A stretch of 48,466 bases of DNA from CAYFUG01 sp964346295 (GCA_964346295.1 CAYFUG010000010.1:1-48466); one strand, 5' to 3'. Positions 1 through 8,754 are shown, counted from the stretch's first letter. Notes: generated from the letters alone by a model not told the origin. Numbers and translations are program-made.

Positions 1-56
1 AATTTCAATAATTAACTCAAGGAAAGTTTAAACAACGCTGGACAATCTAACAACTT

Positions 57-1202
57 ATGGAAAAACTTAAACCAAGAATTGAAAATGCAGAAACTCCTGA
101 AGCAAAGACAGAAATAGTTAAGCCTGAGGACGGCTCTTCAATTGATAAAAACCTGCAAAAAAGTGAAATTCGTGCACATGGTATTGAAATTGCACAAAGA
201 AAAATAGCTGATGAGCAACAAATAGAAAATGTTAGAAAAAATCTTGGAATTGAAAATAGAGATGAGCAAATCCAATCTTTTATAAGCGAATTACCAAATA
301 AAGAGGGACATATAGATTTTAGTCAATTACAGAGAGTTGGGCGTGGTGGAACCCACGATGTTTTTATTTATCCTCAAAACCAAAAGTTCGTTATTAAATT
401 AAATCGTGGTGCTTTGGAAAAAGCATTAAGTGTGGGACAGGCAAATTTACCACCAGATGTTCGACGAATGGCTGATCAATATGTTGAGGGAGAGAACAGT
501 AAAAATGAACAACTATATGAACACTTCGGACAAAATCATTGCTTGCGTGAAAGAGCAATGGTGCAAAAGATAAGTGTTGAAAAAGATGGCATTGTCCAAA
601 ACATTGAAGGCGTGATTTCGATACAAGAAGCAAGTGATATCTTAAAAGACCAAAATAAAAAAGATTTTAGCACTGGATACACTGAACAAGACCCTAATCT
701 TGGGAAAAATAAGGAAATTTACGATCGAATGAATAAAACTCTTTTGGGAAAAGAGGAATTTAGCGAAAAATATTTTTTGGAATTTAATGACAAACTAAAA
801 TCAATTTTTGAATTGATTGATAGCGATAAAGAATTTGCTGATTCTATGAGAGAATTTTTATTAAGATTTAAAAATTATTTTGAAGTCTCTGGCAGATTCA
901 TTGATTTGGTAGGTCAAGAAAATGTCATTTTTCACCAAGAAGACGGGAAATGGACTTTTAAACTAGGGAGTGTAGTAAAAGGAGAAAATAAAGAGATAAT
1001 GGAAGAGGCAATGGATACGCTTGATGAAAATCCTGAAAAAATCAACGAAGAACAACGAATGAGAAACCAACTCATGAACCAGTTGGCTTTAATCAGATTA
1101 TTGAACGCCACCGGCTTAAAAGTTGGAATTGGAAAAATTGTTGATATAGAATTAACTGACAGACAATTAGAAAATCTGGATAAAATAAAATTTCGTAACT
1201 AA
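57..1202 (+). CDS. Degenerate protein-kinase-like protein, function unknown
   Basis: A 381-residue soluble protein that I do not recognise by name. Residues ~92-120 read like a kinase glycine-rich loop (GRGGTHDVF) followed by a beta strand with a lysine (FVIKLN). Near residue 280 the stretch DLVGQENVIF followed by a short strand recalls a kinase catalytic loop, D..x..N. No HRD or DFG motif is obvious, so this could be a pseudokinase or an aminoglycoside-phosphotransferase-like fold. The first ~90 residues are charged and probably helical. There is no signal peptide and no membrane segment. The gene is AT-rich compared with the ATP synthase genes downstream, and two attC-like structures follow it, so it may be an acquired cassette. 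The kinase fold is an inference from short motifs. Confidence 0.6.
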   Translation: MEKLKPRIENAETPEAKTEIVKPEDGSSIDKNLQKSEIRAHGIEIAQRKIADEQQIENVRKNLGIENRDEQIQSFISELPNKEGHIDFSQLQRVGRGGTHDVFIYPQNQKFVIKLNRGALEKALSVGQANLPPDVRRMADQYVEGENSKNEQLYEHFGQNHCLRERAMVQKISVEKDGIVQNIEGVISIQEASDILKDQNKKDFSTGYTEQDPNLGKNKEIYDRMNKTLLGKEEFSEKYFLEFNDKLKSIFELIDSDKEFADSMREFLLRFKNYFEVSGRFIDLVGQENVIFHQEDGKWTFKLGSVVKGENKEIMEEAMDTLDENPEKINEEQRMRNQLMNQLALIRLLNATGLKVGIGKIVDIELTDRQLENLDKIKFRN

Positions 1203-1338
1203 AATACGAATGGTGTTTTGGGCTTCGGACATTCACCCCTTGCCCCTCTGCCCTTCGCCCAAAACGGAAAAAGAAATTTGAAAATTTTTTAAACCAAGCT
1301 TTTTTATCAGAAAACAAAAGAAAAGGAATACATCAGCT

Positions 1339-1472
1339 AACACGGCATATCCAGTTAAGAAATTTTACACTGAAACAGAATAAGGAAAGGAAAATTTCCT
1401 CTCCCAAATTTCGCAAAAAACAATTAGATTTTCAAAGGAATTTTTGCGAAACTTCAGATACACGCGAACGTT
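1339..1472 (+). other. Candidate attC-like recombination site 1
   Basis: The element is bounded by AAC (1339-1341) and GTT (1470-1472). Just inside the boundaries, TATC (1348-1351) can pair with GATA (1457-1460). The interior carries a second inverted repeat, TTTCGCAAAA with TTTTGCGAAA. This arrangement (outer AAC/GTT boxes, short unpaired spacers, inner boxes, a variable palindromic centre) matches the layout of integron attC sites. The outer boxes do not match the full RYYYAAC/GTTRRRY consensus, and no integrase is present. A REP-like repeat is the alternative. The 3' third is shared with the second copy at 1527-1660. Confidence 0.4.
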
Positions 1473-1526
1473 GTGTAAAATCGCTCGCTCATTCCTCCCT
1501 TTCGGTAGTTAAAAATGACATCATAT

Positions 1527-1660
1527 AACAAAGTATATGAGATTCAAGAAAAAGTGCGTTAATAATTTTCAGCGGTTGCACTTTTTCTTTCAACCAAATT
1601 TCGCAAAACTATTAAATTTATAAAAGAATTTTTGCGAAACTTCTCATACCCGCGCACGTT
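1527..1660 (+). other. Candidate attC-like recombination site 2
   Basis: Second copy of the structured repeat, 188 bases after the first (GTT to GTT) and of the same length. AAC is at 1527-1529 and GTT at 1658-1660. The inner box TATGAG (1535-1540) pairs exactly with CTCATA (1643-1648). In copy 1 the same place holds TATC/GATA, so both arms differ between copies while pairing is kept, as expected for a recombination site read as a folded strand. The central inverted repeat TTTCGCAAAA/TTTTGCGAAA is shared. There is no gene between the copies. The rest of 1203-1864 holds no convincing coding sequence. Confidence 0.4.
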
Positions 1661-1801
1661 ACTATCGAAATAAATTTATTAGGTTTGATTCTTTTGCATG
1701 AATTTCTTCATTTATTTTTTGTTCCAAATGTTCTGAAGTCAAAAAAGATGTTTTTTGGATTAAAAATATACGGAGGATTCACATATACTGAAGAAGTAAA
1801 T

Positions 1802-1835
1802 AAAACTCCCGTGGGCTTACGCCCGTGGGAGTTTT
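1802..1835 (-). terminator. Strong bidirectional intrinsic terminator
   Basis: A perfect 15-bp stem (1802-1816 with 1821-1835) around the loop TTAC, with a GC-rich core and A/T ends that give a U-run in either direction. It sits 30 bases past the stop of the minus-strand gene at 1865-2131 and also insulates the cassette-like region to its left. Confidence 0.85.
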
Positions 1836-1864
1836 ATACTAAAATTGGCTTAATTTAAGGAGAG

Positions 1865-2131
1865 TTAAGTCTTTAGTTTTTCTAGCAGATTATTCCAGCC
1901 TGCTTCGACATCATTCATAAGCTGATCAGCCTGGCTTTTAAGCTCTTCGGCTTTATCCTCCCCGGCATTTCTAAGCTCTTCCATTTTAGCTTTCAATTCT
2001 TGAAGTTTAGTTTGTAGCTCTTCAACTTCGTCTTGACTTGCCATTTCTAAGTCAACTTGTTTGTCTTTAAGTGCTGCTTCAACTTTTTCAAGCTGGGCTT
2101 GCATTTTATCTAGGTATGGTTGTGTGTCCAT
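1865..2131 (-). CDS. Small coiled-coil protein, unknown
   Basis: An 88-residue, highly charged protein with a long heptad-like helix over almost its whole length (residues ~8-85, rich in E, K, L and Q). There is no signal peptide or membrane segment. The family is not recognised. The gene stands alone on the minus strand, ends just before a strong terminator and has no obvious SD, like most genes here. It is probably a real gene because of the clean coiled-coil pattern and the terminator. Confidence 0.6.
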   Translation of the reverse strand: MDTQPYLDKMQAQLEKVEAALKDKQVDLEMASQDEVEELQTKLQELKAKMEELRNAGEDKAEELKSQADQLMNDVEAGWNNLLEKLKT

Positions 2132-2317
2132 GGTTAATTTGTTTAGGAATTATATGGATATATTTTAGCATATAATAAAAACTGTGTTAAAATTCTATAT
2201 AAATTGGCATTCTGTTTCTGACTAGAAACATGACCTTTAGAATATAATCGATCGTGCTTACGGGGAGGAGGCTGGATTTAGTTTAATTTGAGAGTTAAAC
2301 AATTGCATTTATTTTTT

Positions 2318-2355
2318 GAGGCTGCTATTATTTTTCTAGATAGTAAGCCTCTTTT
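2318..2355 (+). terminator. Hairpin with T-run upstream of atpG
   Basis: GAGGC (2318-2322) pairs with GCCTC (2347-2351), with CTAT/ATAG pairing inside, followed by TTTT. Just upstream, 2281-2300 is another inverted repeat (GTTTAA/TTAAAC). The hairpin could terminate transcripts entering from the left or attenuate atpG. The 2132-2406 gap otherwise holds no gene. Confidence 0.4.
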
Positions 2356-2406
2356 GATTAGAGAGGTATTTTAATTAGAATTTTATTCACATATCTTTCT
2401 TATTTT

Positions 2407-3429
2407 ATGGCAGGAACCAAGGAAATTCAGCGGCGCATTAAGTCTATTAAAAACACTCGGAAAATTACCCGAGCCATGGAGATGGTGGCGGCCGCTAAAA
2501 TGAAAAAGCAGATCGACGCGGTGTTAGCAATTCGAGCCTATGCTCAAACTGCTTGGCAAATGCTTACCAACCTTTCGCGGGCCTTTGAAAAGGGACAGCA
2601 TGGCCTCTTGGAACATCGACCAGTACGCAAGATTTTAGTAATCTTAATTACTTCTAACCGGGGTCTTTGCGGAGGGTACAACTCTCATGTTCTAAAGAAA
2701 TTATTGGACCAGGTAAAAAACCCTAAGTACATTAAAGTTAATAAGCTTGGTGAGCAGCGCTTAGAATCTCCGGTTTCGGACGAGGATTTGGAATTTGACT
2801 TTATCGGAGTGGGTAAAAAAGGAGCGCAGTATTTGATTAGCCATGGCTACAACCTAGTGGCGGAGTTTGAGAATCTTAATTTTAGCCCCACGCCCGGGTT
2901 GGTTTCTCCTTTGGCTCAAATGGTGATGGATGACTATGAGGCGGAAAAATACGACAAAGTAGTGCTTGCTTATACTGACTTTAAAAACACTTTAATTCAG
3001 TTGCCTAAGTTGCGGCAGTTACTTCCAATCTCTAGAACTGATTTAGAAAAGCAGATCGAAGAAATGGGAGGAGAAGTAACGGATTTCGAGGCTGGCAAAG
3101 AAGGAGATGCAAAGCGAGCGGATGCCAATCCTTGGTTAGAGCAACAAGCTGGGACCGAGGCGGAAGGATTGATTGATTATAAATTTGAACCTCGTCCAGG
3201 CAGGGTTTTGAATAAATTGCTGCCTCGCCTAGTAGAAATGCAGATTTACCATGCGATTTTGGAATCGAATGCCTCCCGAGAATCGGCTCGAATGATGGCC
3301 ATGAAAAATGCGACGGAGGCGGCTAGTGATATTATGGCGGAATTGGAATATTCTTATAATCAAATCCGACAGATGAATATTACCCAGGAAATCGCTGAGA
3401 TCACCTCGGGAAGAGTAGCCTTGGAGTAG
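2407..3429 (+). CDS. atpG: ATP synthase F1 gamma subunit
   Basis: Central stalk of the F1 motor; it rotates inside the alpha/beta hexamer and couples proton flow to ATP synthesis or hydrolysis. The N-terminus (MAGTKEIQRRIKSIKNTRKI) and the C-terminal helix ending in EITSGRVALE are the two conserved ends that form the gamma coiled coil. At 340 residues it is about 50 longer than usual. Most of the extra length is an acidic, low-similarity insert around residues ~215-260, before the conserved C-terminal helix. There is no SD before the ATG. atpD follows after an unusually wide 130-base gap, and atpA is not upstream, so the operon is broken here. Confidence 0.95.
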   Translation: MAGTKEIQRRIKSIKNTRKITRAMEMVAAAKMKKQIDAVLAIRAYAQTAWQMLTNLSRAFEKGQHGLLEHRPVRKILVILITSNRGLCGGYNSHVLKKLLDQVKNPKYIKVNKLGEQRLESPVSDEDLEFDFIGVGKKGAQYLISHGYNLVAEFENLNFSPTPGLVSPLAQMVMDDYEAEKYDKVVLAYTDFKNTLIQLPKLRQLLPISRTDLEKQIEEMGGEVTDFEAGKEGDAKRADANPWLEQQAGTEAEGLIDYKFEPRPGRVLNKLLPRLVEMQIYHAILESNASRESARMMAMKNATEAASDIMAELEYSYNQIRQMNITQEIAEITSGRVALE

Positions 3430-3559
3430 ACGGCTGGTTTTTTGAAGTGGGAACTAGAGTTACCGCACTTAAAAAACATGAAAAAAATTTTAAATGAAAA
3501 ATCTTTAGTTTTTTGAGAGTTGCTGGATTTATAATATCAACCTAATCTTATATTTTATC

Positions 3560-4990
3560 ATGAACATCGGAAAAATTGCTCGAGTTATCGGCCCTGTAGT
3601 GGATGTAACCTTTGAAAGCCCCGAAGCTAGCGGTGAAGTTTCTAGTGAGACTTCAATGCCGGCTATTAATAATGCCTTAGAAGTTGCCCTAGAGGATCGA
3701 AAGTTAGTTTTAGAGGTAGCTCAACACTTAGGAGCTGGTCAGGCCCGAACCATTGCCATGGGATCTACTGACGGTTTGCGAAGAGGGATGGGAGTTCAAG
3801 ATACCGGAGCGCCTATTTCCGTGCCGGTAGGAGAAGAGGTCCTAGGAAGGATGTTTGATGTCTTAGGCCAGCCGATTGATGAGAAAAAAGAGGAGGTGGG
3901 AGCTAAAAAGCGTTATCCTATTCATCAAAAGGCTCCGGATTTTGCCCAACAATCTACCGAAGCCCAAGTATTTGAAACGGGAATCAAGGTGATTGACTTG
4001 ATTTGTCCTTTTTTGGCAGGGGGAAAAGTGGGCCTATTTGGAGGCGCAGGAGTAGGTAAGACCGTTTTGATTCAAGAGCTCATTCGCAATATTGCCCAAG
4101 TACATGGAGGCTATTCCATTTTTGCCGGCGTAGGGGAGCGCACCCGAGAGGGAAACGACCTTTATAACGAGATGGTAGAGTCTGGAGTTTTGGATAAAAC
4201 CGCTTTGGTTTTCGGTCAAATGAACGAACCTCCGGGAGCTCGGGCTCGAGTGGCCTTGAGTGGCCTTTCTATGGCGGAGTATTTTCGGGACGAAGAGAGT
4301 AAAGATGTTCTACTTTTTATTGATAATATTTTCCGTTTTACTCAAGCGGGAAGTGAAATGTCGGCACTCTTAGGCCGAATTCCTTCGGCAGTGGGTTATC
4401 AGCCCACTTTGGCGGAGGATATGGGTAAGCTTCAAGAAAGGATTACTTCGACCAAGAAGGGTTCTATTACTTCTGTGCAGGCAGTGTATGTGCCCGCCGA
4501 TGACTTGACTGACCCCGCCCCCGCTACTACTTTTGCTCACTTAGATTCTACCGTGGTGCTTTCTCGATCTTTAAGTGAAATTGGAATTTATCCGGCGGTG
4601 GACCCTTTGGATAGTAGCTCAACCATTACCGACCCTAAAATTATTGGTCAAGAACACTATGAAGTAGCTCGCGGAGTGCAGCTGGTACTACAGAAATACA
4701 AAGATTTGCAAGATATCATTGCTATCTTAGGAATGGAAGAACTTTCCGAAGAGGATCGATTAACGGTTTCTCGAGCGCGTAAGATCCAGCAGTTTCTTTC
4801 TCAGCCTTTCTTTGTGGCAGAACAGTTCACCGGTAGCCCTGGAAAGTATGTTTCCTTGGCGGATACCGTGCGAGGGTTTAAGGAAATTTTAGATGGGAAA
4901 CATGATCAGCGACCCGAGAGTGATTTTTACATGAAGGGTAGTATTGACGAGGTAGCGGAAGAAGAGGAAGGGAAGAAAAAGGAGAAGTAA
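3560..4990 (+). CDS. atpD: ATP synthase F1 beta subunit
   Basis: Catalytic subunit of F1. Visible motifs are the P-loop GGAGVGKT (~160-167), the Walker B strand LLFIDNIFRFT (~250) and a DELSEED-loop variant, EELSEED (~395). An acidic, lysine-rich tail follows (EEEEGKKKEK). Length (476) is normal. In most bacteria atpC (epsilon) follows directly. Here the next gene is a histidine-kinase-like protein, so epsilon is either elsewhere or missing. Confidence 0.97.
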   Translation: MNIGKIARVIGPVVDVTFESPEASGEVSSETSMPAINNALEVALEDRKLVLEVAQHLGAGQARTIAMGSTDGLRRGMGVQDTGAPISVPVGEEVLGRMFDVLGQPIDEKKEEVGAKKRYPIHQKAPDFAQQSTEAQVFETGIKVIDLICPFLAGGKVGLFGGAGVGKTVLIQELIRNIAQVHGGYSIFAGVGERTREGNDLYNEMVESGVLDKTALVFGQMNEPPGARARVALSGLSMAEYFRDEESKDVLLFIDNIFRFTQAGSEMSALLGRIPSAVGYQPTLAEDMGKLQERITSTKKGSITSVQAVYVPADDLTDPAPATTFAHLDSTVVLSRSLSEIGIYPAVDPLDSSSTITDPKIIGQEHYEVARGVQLVLQKYKDLQDIIAILGMEELSEEDRLTVSRARKIQQFLSQPFFVAEQFTGSPGKYVSLADTVRGFKEILDGKHDQRPESDFYMKGSIDEVAEEEEGKKKEK

Positions 4991-5017
4991 TCAGGATTTT
5001 TAACTGCGCTATTAGTT

Positions 5018-6025
5018 ATGGAAAGCAGCTCTTTTGAAGGCGGGAAAAACCAGGCGGAAAATCCTCAATTTAAAGTGGAAAAATTTTTAGCAGAGCAAGT
5101 CGCTCCCCTGGGCAAATCTTTGACAACTTTGATTCAAGAGTTGGACGGAGTGGATAGTTTAGAAGGATACCTGGAAAAGAAGGGTGGTAAATTGGAAGGT
5201 TCAAGGTTATGGGAAACTGCTATCCGAATAAGAAGTTTTTTTCAAGCTATTGATGAGATTGGTGCTTTAGATCTGGAAAGCTCTGCTCCTTTGACAAGAT
5301 TAATAAGAGTCTTGAGGCACGACTTGTTTGCTTTTATCGGAGTGTATCCTTTGTGTGCTATAAATGTCTCCGAAAGTAAGGAGGGACAAGCCTTGATTAA
5401 GTATCTTGACGAAAGAAGGTTTATTCCCAGAACCAAGGCTTGTCTAGAAGTTTCTAGGTGGGCATTGCGGTCAGCAGACTTTATTTATTCAGAAAAAAAA
5501 GAGCGAAAATTACAAGAAATTCCAGTCCAGAAGTTGATTTATGATCTCAAGAGCTTTATCTATTTTGTTACTTTCTGCAAAGGATTGAAATACTCGTTTG
5601 AGAATCAAGAAATTGCTATCAAAATGGGAGATAGAGCAAGTTGGTATCCAGAATTAGTTTACAACTTGATAATGAATATTATTTCTAATTCCCGCAAAAG
5701 AGGAGAGGCGGAGGAGATAAAAGTAGTTATAAGAGGCGAAGAAAGAGGTTGTTTTTTGGTGATAGAGATTCAGGATGATGGAATAGGTATTCCTCATGAA
5801 TTAGAAGAAAAAATTTTTCAAGAAGGCTTTACCACCTTTGAAAGCGGAGAGGGATTAGGATTAGGCAGTGCCAGGGAATTAATGGGATTACTTAATGAAA
5901 AAATAGAAGTGGAAGGACACGGTGGATTGCCAACTAAAGAGGGCTTAAGAGTTTGCAAGAGATTGGTGAGAGGGAACCGGGGAGTAAAGACGGTTTTAAA
6001 GATTCCTTTTTCTGATTCCTTCTAG
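5018..6025 (+). CDS. Soluble histidine-kinase-like ATPase
   Basis: A 335-residue protein with the core of a sensor kinase. A possible H-box is seen at LRHDLFAFIG (His ~101) in a helical region. It is followed by a GHKL ATPase domain with N-box NLIMNIISNSRKRG (~215-228), G1 box DDGIGIP (~253) and G2 box GEGLGLG (~283). There is no transmembrane segment, PAS, HAMP or receiver domain, and no response regulator beside it. It follows atpD after 27 bases and may be co-transcribed. It may phosphorylate a partner encoded elsewhere or be a protein kinase of the GHKL superfamily. The ATPase assignment is firm; the signalling role is inference. Confidence 0.8.
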   Translation: MESSSFEGGKNQAENPQFKVEKFLAEQVAPLGKSLTTLIQELDGVDSLEGYLEKKGGKLEGSRLWETAIRIRSFFQAIDEIGALDLESSAPLTRLIRVLRHDLFAFIGVYPLCAINVSESKEGQALIKYLDERRFIPRTKACLEVSRWALRSADFIYSEKKERKLQEIPVQKLIYDLKSFIYFVTFCKGLKYSFENQEIAIKMGDRASWYPELVYNLIMNIISNSRKRGEAEEIKVVIRGEERGCFLVIEIQDDGIGIPHELEEKIFQEGFTTFESGEGLGLGSARELMGLLNEKIEVEGHGGLPTKEGLRVCKRLVRGNRGVKTVLKIPFSDSF

Positions 6026-6117
6026 TTTATAAAGATGAATAGCGGCCTCTAAAAAGAATTCTTAAATAGTTAAAACAAAATTAAAAACCTAATTAGTTAG
6101 CTAAAAAACTCTTTTTT

Positions 6118-7317
6118 ATGAGAATTGGCATTGATATTCGTTGTTTGATGGATGGAATTGAGAGTGGTGTTCAGGAGTACACCCACAACTTCTTACAAGA
6201 TGTGGTGCGAGGTGACCAAGAAAATCAATATGTTTTATTTGCCAATTCTTTTAAGGGACGATTGCCGCAGCGAATTGCTTGGCTAGAAAAACAAACTAAC
6301 ATTGAAATTGTCAACTTTGGCTTCCCTAATAAATTGTTAAATTTCTTAATGACTTTTTTAGGTTGGCCCCAGATTGATTTAATGTTGGGAGGGGTTGATG
6401 TCTTCTTTGCCCCCAATATTTCTTTTTTGGCGCTTAGCAAGAAATGCCGGTTTGTTTTAACCGTACATGATTTATCCTTCGAGCGTTTTAGCCGCTTCTT
6501 CTCCCTGAAAAGGCGCTTGTGGCACTTTGTAGTTAATCCGCGGTCTTTGTGTCGGAGGGCTAATTTAGTTTTAGCGGTTTCGGATTCTACTAGGGATGAT
6601 TTGGTGGAGCTCTATAAAATCAAGCGGTCTAAAGTTAAGGTCTTTTATCCTTGCCTAAATCTGGAAGATTTTTATAAGCCGATTTCTCCGGAAATTAGAA
6701 ATCTGGTCCGAACTAAGCATGGGCTACCTAAAAACTTCTTATTTTTTTTGGGAACTATTGAACCTCGAAAAAATTTAGTGACTTTAATCCAGGCTTTTGA
6801 AAGAATTAAGGAGTTGAGTGATTACGCTCGGTTGCGGTTAGTGATTGCGGGAAGAAACGGATGGCTTTACAAAAAAGCTCTCAAGAAGGCGCAGAGGAGT
6901 CCTTTTTATCGGGATATTATCTTTTTGGGAGCGGTCGAGAATTGGGAAAAGGCAGCTTTGTATCAACTCTCGAGGGCTTTAGTGTATCCTTCTTATTTCG
7001 AAGGTTTTGGAATCCCTCCTTTAGAAGCGATGGCCTGTGGATGCCCGGTGATTACTTCCCATACCTCTTCTTTGCCAGAAGTAGTAGAGGAGAGCGCTTT
7101 ATTGGTGGATCCTTATCGCCCAGAAAAGCTGGTTCAATGCTTGCGGATTATCTTAGATAATCCAGAGATAGCGGAGCGATATTCACAACGAGGTAAAAAA
7201 AGGGCGGTGGAAGTGGAGCGAGGGATTCGAGAGCAAGATTTCTTGGCAATGTTAAGGGATTTTTTCGGAATTAAAAGAGGAGGTGAAGTCTCTGACAAGT
7301 GCGGTTTTTCTCTTTAA
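6118..7317 (+). CDS. Glycosyltransferase family 4 protein
   Basis: A GT-B fold glycosyltransferase, probably acting on nucleotide-sugar donors in surface polysaccharide assembly. The N-terminal half is the acceptor-side Rossmann domain. The C-terminal domain has the GT4 landmarks FLGTIEPRKNL (~215) and the E-x7-E motif in EGFGIPPLEAM (Glu ~295 and ~303). At 399 residues the length is normal. It is paired with a second GT4 gene 38 bases downstream, with which it shares a 114-base identical tract covering the donor-binding motif. Acceptor and sugar cannot be predicted. Confidence 0.92.
   Translation: MRIGIDIRCLMDGIESGVQEYTHNFLQDVVRGDQENQYVLFANSFKGRLPQRIAWLEKQTNIEIVNFGFPNKLLNFLMTFLGWPQIDLMLGGVDVFFAPNISFLALSKKCRFVLTVHDLSFERFSRFFSLKRRLWHFVVNPRSLCRRANLVLAVSDSTRDDLVELYKIKRSKVKVFYPCLNLEDFYKPISPEIRNLVRTKHGLPKNFLFFLGTIEPRKNLVTLIQAFERIKELSDYARLRLVIAGRNGWLYKKALKKAQRSPFYRDIIFLGAVENWEKAALYQLSRALVYPSYFEGFGIPPLEAMACGCPVITSHTSSLPEVVEESALLVDPYRPEKLVQCLRIILDNPEIAERYSQRGKKRAVEVERGIREQDFLAMLRDFFGIKRGGEVSDKCGFSL
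6999..7112 (+). repeat. 114-base identical tract, copy 1 (in GT4 gene)
   Basis: Identical base for base to 8330-8443, while the flanking coding sequence of the two genes is clearly diverged. It encodes the donor-binding segment from EGFGIPPLEAM to ESALLVDP. Identity that includes synonymous positions points to gene conversion or segmental duplication. Confidence 0.93.
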
Positions 7318-7355
7318 AAGCAAAAATTAATGGAAATCCTTAGAGGCAAACTTTA

Positions 7356-8615
7356 ATGGTCAATAAAAAAACAATTAAAATTGGAGTCAATGTTAGTTTT
7401 TTGAGAAAGAGGGGATCAGGAACTGAACAGGTTACCAGAGGGTTCTTGAGAAAGCTAATCGATTTTTCTCAAGATGTGACCTTAATTAAAGATCCTGTTC
7501 TTAGAGAGAAGTTTTTGAGAGTAGAGTTTTGTTTATACGCCGAAGAGGATTTTGACTTAGAGCTACCAGGAAATTTTTATAAAAAGGTTTTTTTGCCTGC
7601 TTTTTATTGGCGAGATGATTTGATTCGCAAGGTGATATGGGAGAAGCTTCTCTTGCCCTCAAGGGTTCGTCAAGACGGGTGCCAGGTGTTTTTTTCGCTT
7701 TATCAAAGTCCCACAATCTTAGGCGGAACCCCTCATTTGATGTTAGTGCATGATGTAGTTTGGAAATTATTTCCAAACTATCTTAATAATAGTCGCAAAA
7801 AGACATATCAGTGGTTAGTGGATCGAGCTATTTCAAGAGCCAGCCAATTATTGACCGTTTCTCGCTATTCTCGGCAATTGATTGCTCGGCATTTTAATTT
7901 TTCCAAGGAGCAAATTAAAGTAGCCTATATTGACTGCGATCCCTTATTCAAAAAAGTCTCAGCCTCGGAAGAGACTGATAGAAGAGTGCTTTCTAGTTAC
8001 AATTTAGCTTCCGGGCAGTCTTATATTTTTTACATTGGAGGATTTGACGTTCGTAAGAATGCAGCTGGCTTGATCGAAGCCTATGGGAAGCTGGTGGCTT
8101 CACTTGTAAGTCAAGGATGGAAGGAGGGAGAAGTCCCTGGTTTGATTTTAGCGGGTAAATTCCACTCTCATTTGGTGCCTTTGGTAACTGATGTGCCAGT
8201 CATTATCAAGGAGGTTAGTGCTAGGTATGGATTTTCTAGAAGCAAAATTAAACTCCCCGGCTTTGTTCCGACCGAAGAAGTAGTTAGTTTTTTCCGCCAG
8301 GCATTATTTGCTTGCTATCCTAGTTTCTACGAAGGTTTTGGAATCCCTCCTTTAGAAGCGATGGCCTGTGGATGCCCGGTGATTACTTCCCATACCTCTT
8401 CTTTGCCAGAAGTAGTAGAGGAGAGCGCTTTATTGGTGGATCCCGAAAACAGTCAGGATGTAGCTCAGGCTATGGAAAAATTAACTCAGAGTGCTACAAT
8501 GAGAGCTGATCTAAAAGAAAAGGGCTTGGAACAGGCTAAGAAATTTAGCTGGGAAAGTTTTACCGAAAAGGCTCTCAAGGAGATATTTGATTTAGTGGAT
8601 CACCAACATTCTTAG
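7356..8615 (+). CDS. Glycosyltransferase family 4 protein, second of pair
   Basis: A 419-residue GT-B glycosyltransferase. The N-terminal domain contains MLVHDVVWKLFP and a segment typical of the mannosyltransferase-like GT4 subgroup (RASQLLTVSRYSRQ). The C-terminal domain has FYIGGFDVRKNAAGL and the E-x7-E motif (Glu ~326 and ~334). It lies 38 bases after the first GT4 gene and is probably in the same operon. Outside the shared tract the two proteins are only moderately similar, so they probably add different sugars or use different acceptors. Confidence 0.92.
   Translation: MVNKKTIKIGVNVSFLRKRGSGTEQVTRGFLRKLIDFSQDVTLIKDPVLREKFLRVEFCLYAEEDFDLELPGNFYKKVFLPAFYWRDDLIRKVIWEKLLLPSRVRQDGCQVFFSLYQSPTILGGTPHLMLVHDVVWKLFPNYLNNSRKKTYQWLVDRAISRASQLLTVSRYSRQLIARHFNFSKEQIKVAYIDCDPLFKKVSASEETDRRVLSSYNLASGQSYIFYIGGFDVRKNAAGLIEAYGKLVASLVSQGWKEGEVPGLILAGKFHSHLVPLVTDVPVIIKEVSARYGFSRSKIKLPGFVPTEEVVSFFRQALFACYPSFYEGFGIPPLEAMACGCPVITSHTSSLPEVVEESALLVDPENSQDVAQAMEKLTQSATMRADLKEKGLEQAKKFSWESFTEKALKEIFDLVDHQHS
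8330..8443 (+). repeat. 114-base identical tract, copy 2 (in GT4 gene)
   Basis: Partner of 6999-7112, at the equivalent codons of the second glycosyltransferase and in the same reading frame. The identity stops abruptly at both ends. Confidence 0.93.
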
Positions 8616-8754
8616 TTAGTCAGATTCAGTACTCTCGTGCTGTTTAGAGTGCTAGGGGCCCTTTTTGCCCTCTGGAAGTTCAATCTTTGTGAAAATGATA
8701 GACCGTAAAATCCACACCTTATTAGTAGTATCAATCTTTCAAATTTAAAAATAA

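Noticed and set aside
8640..8680. Terminator between the GT4 pair and ftsK
   Set aside because: The AGGGGCC/GCCCT pairing is short and imperfect and lacks a clean T-run; too weak to list.
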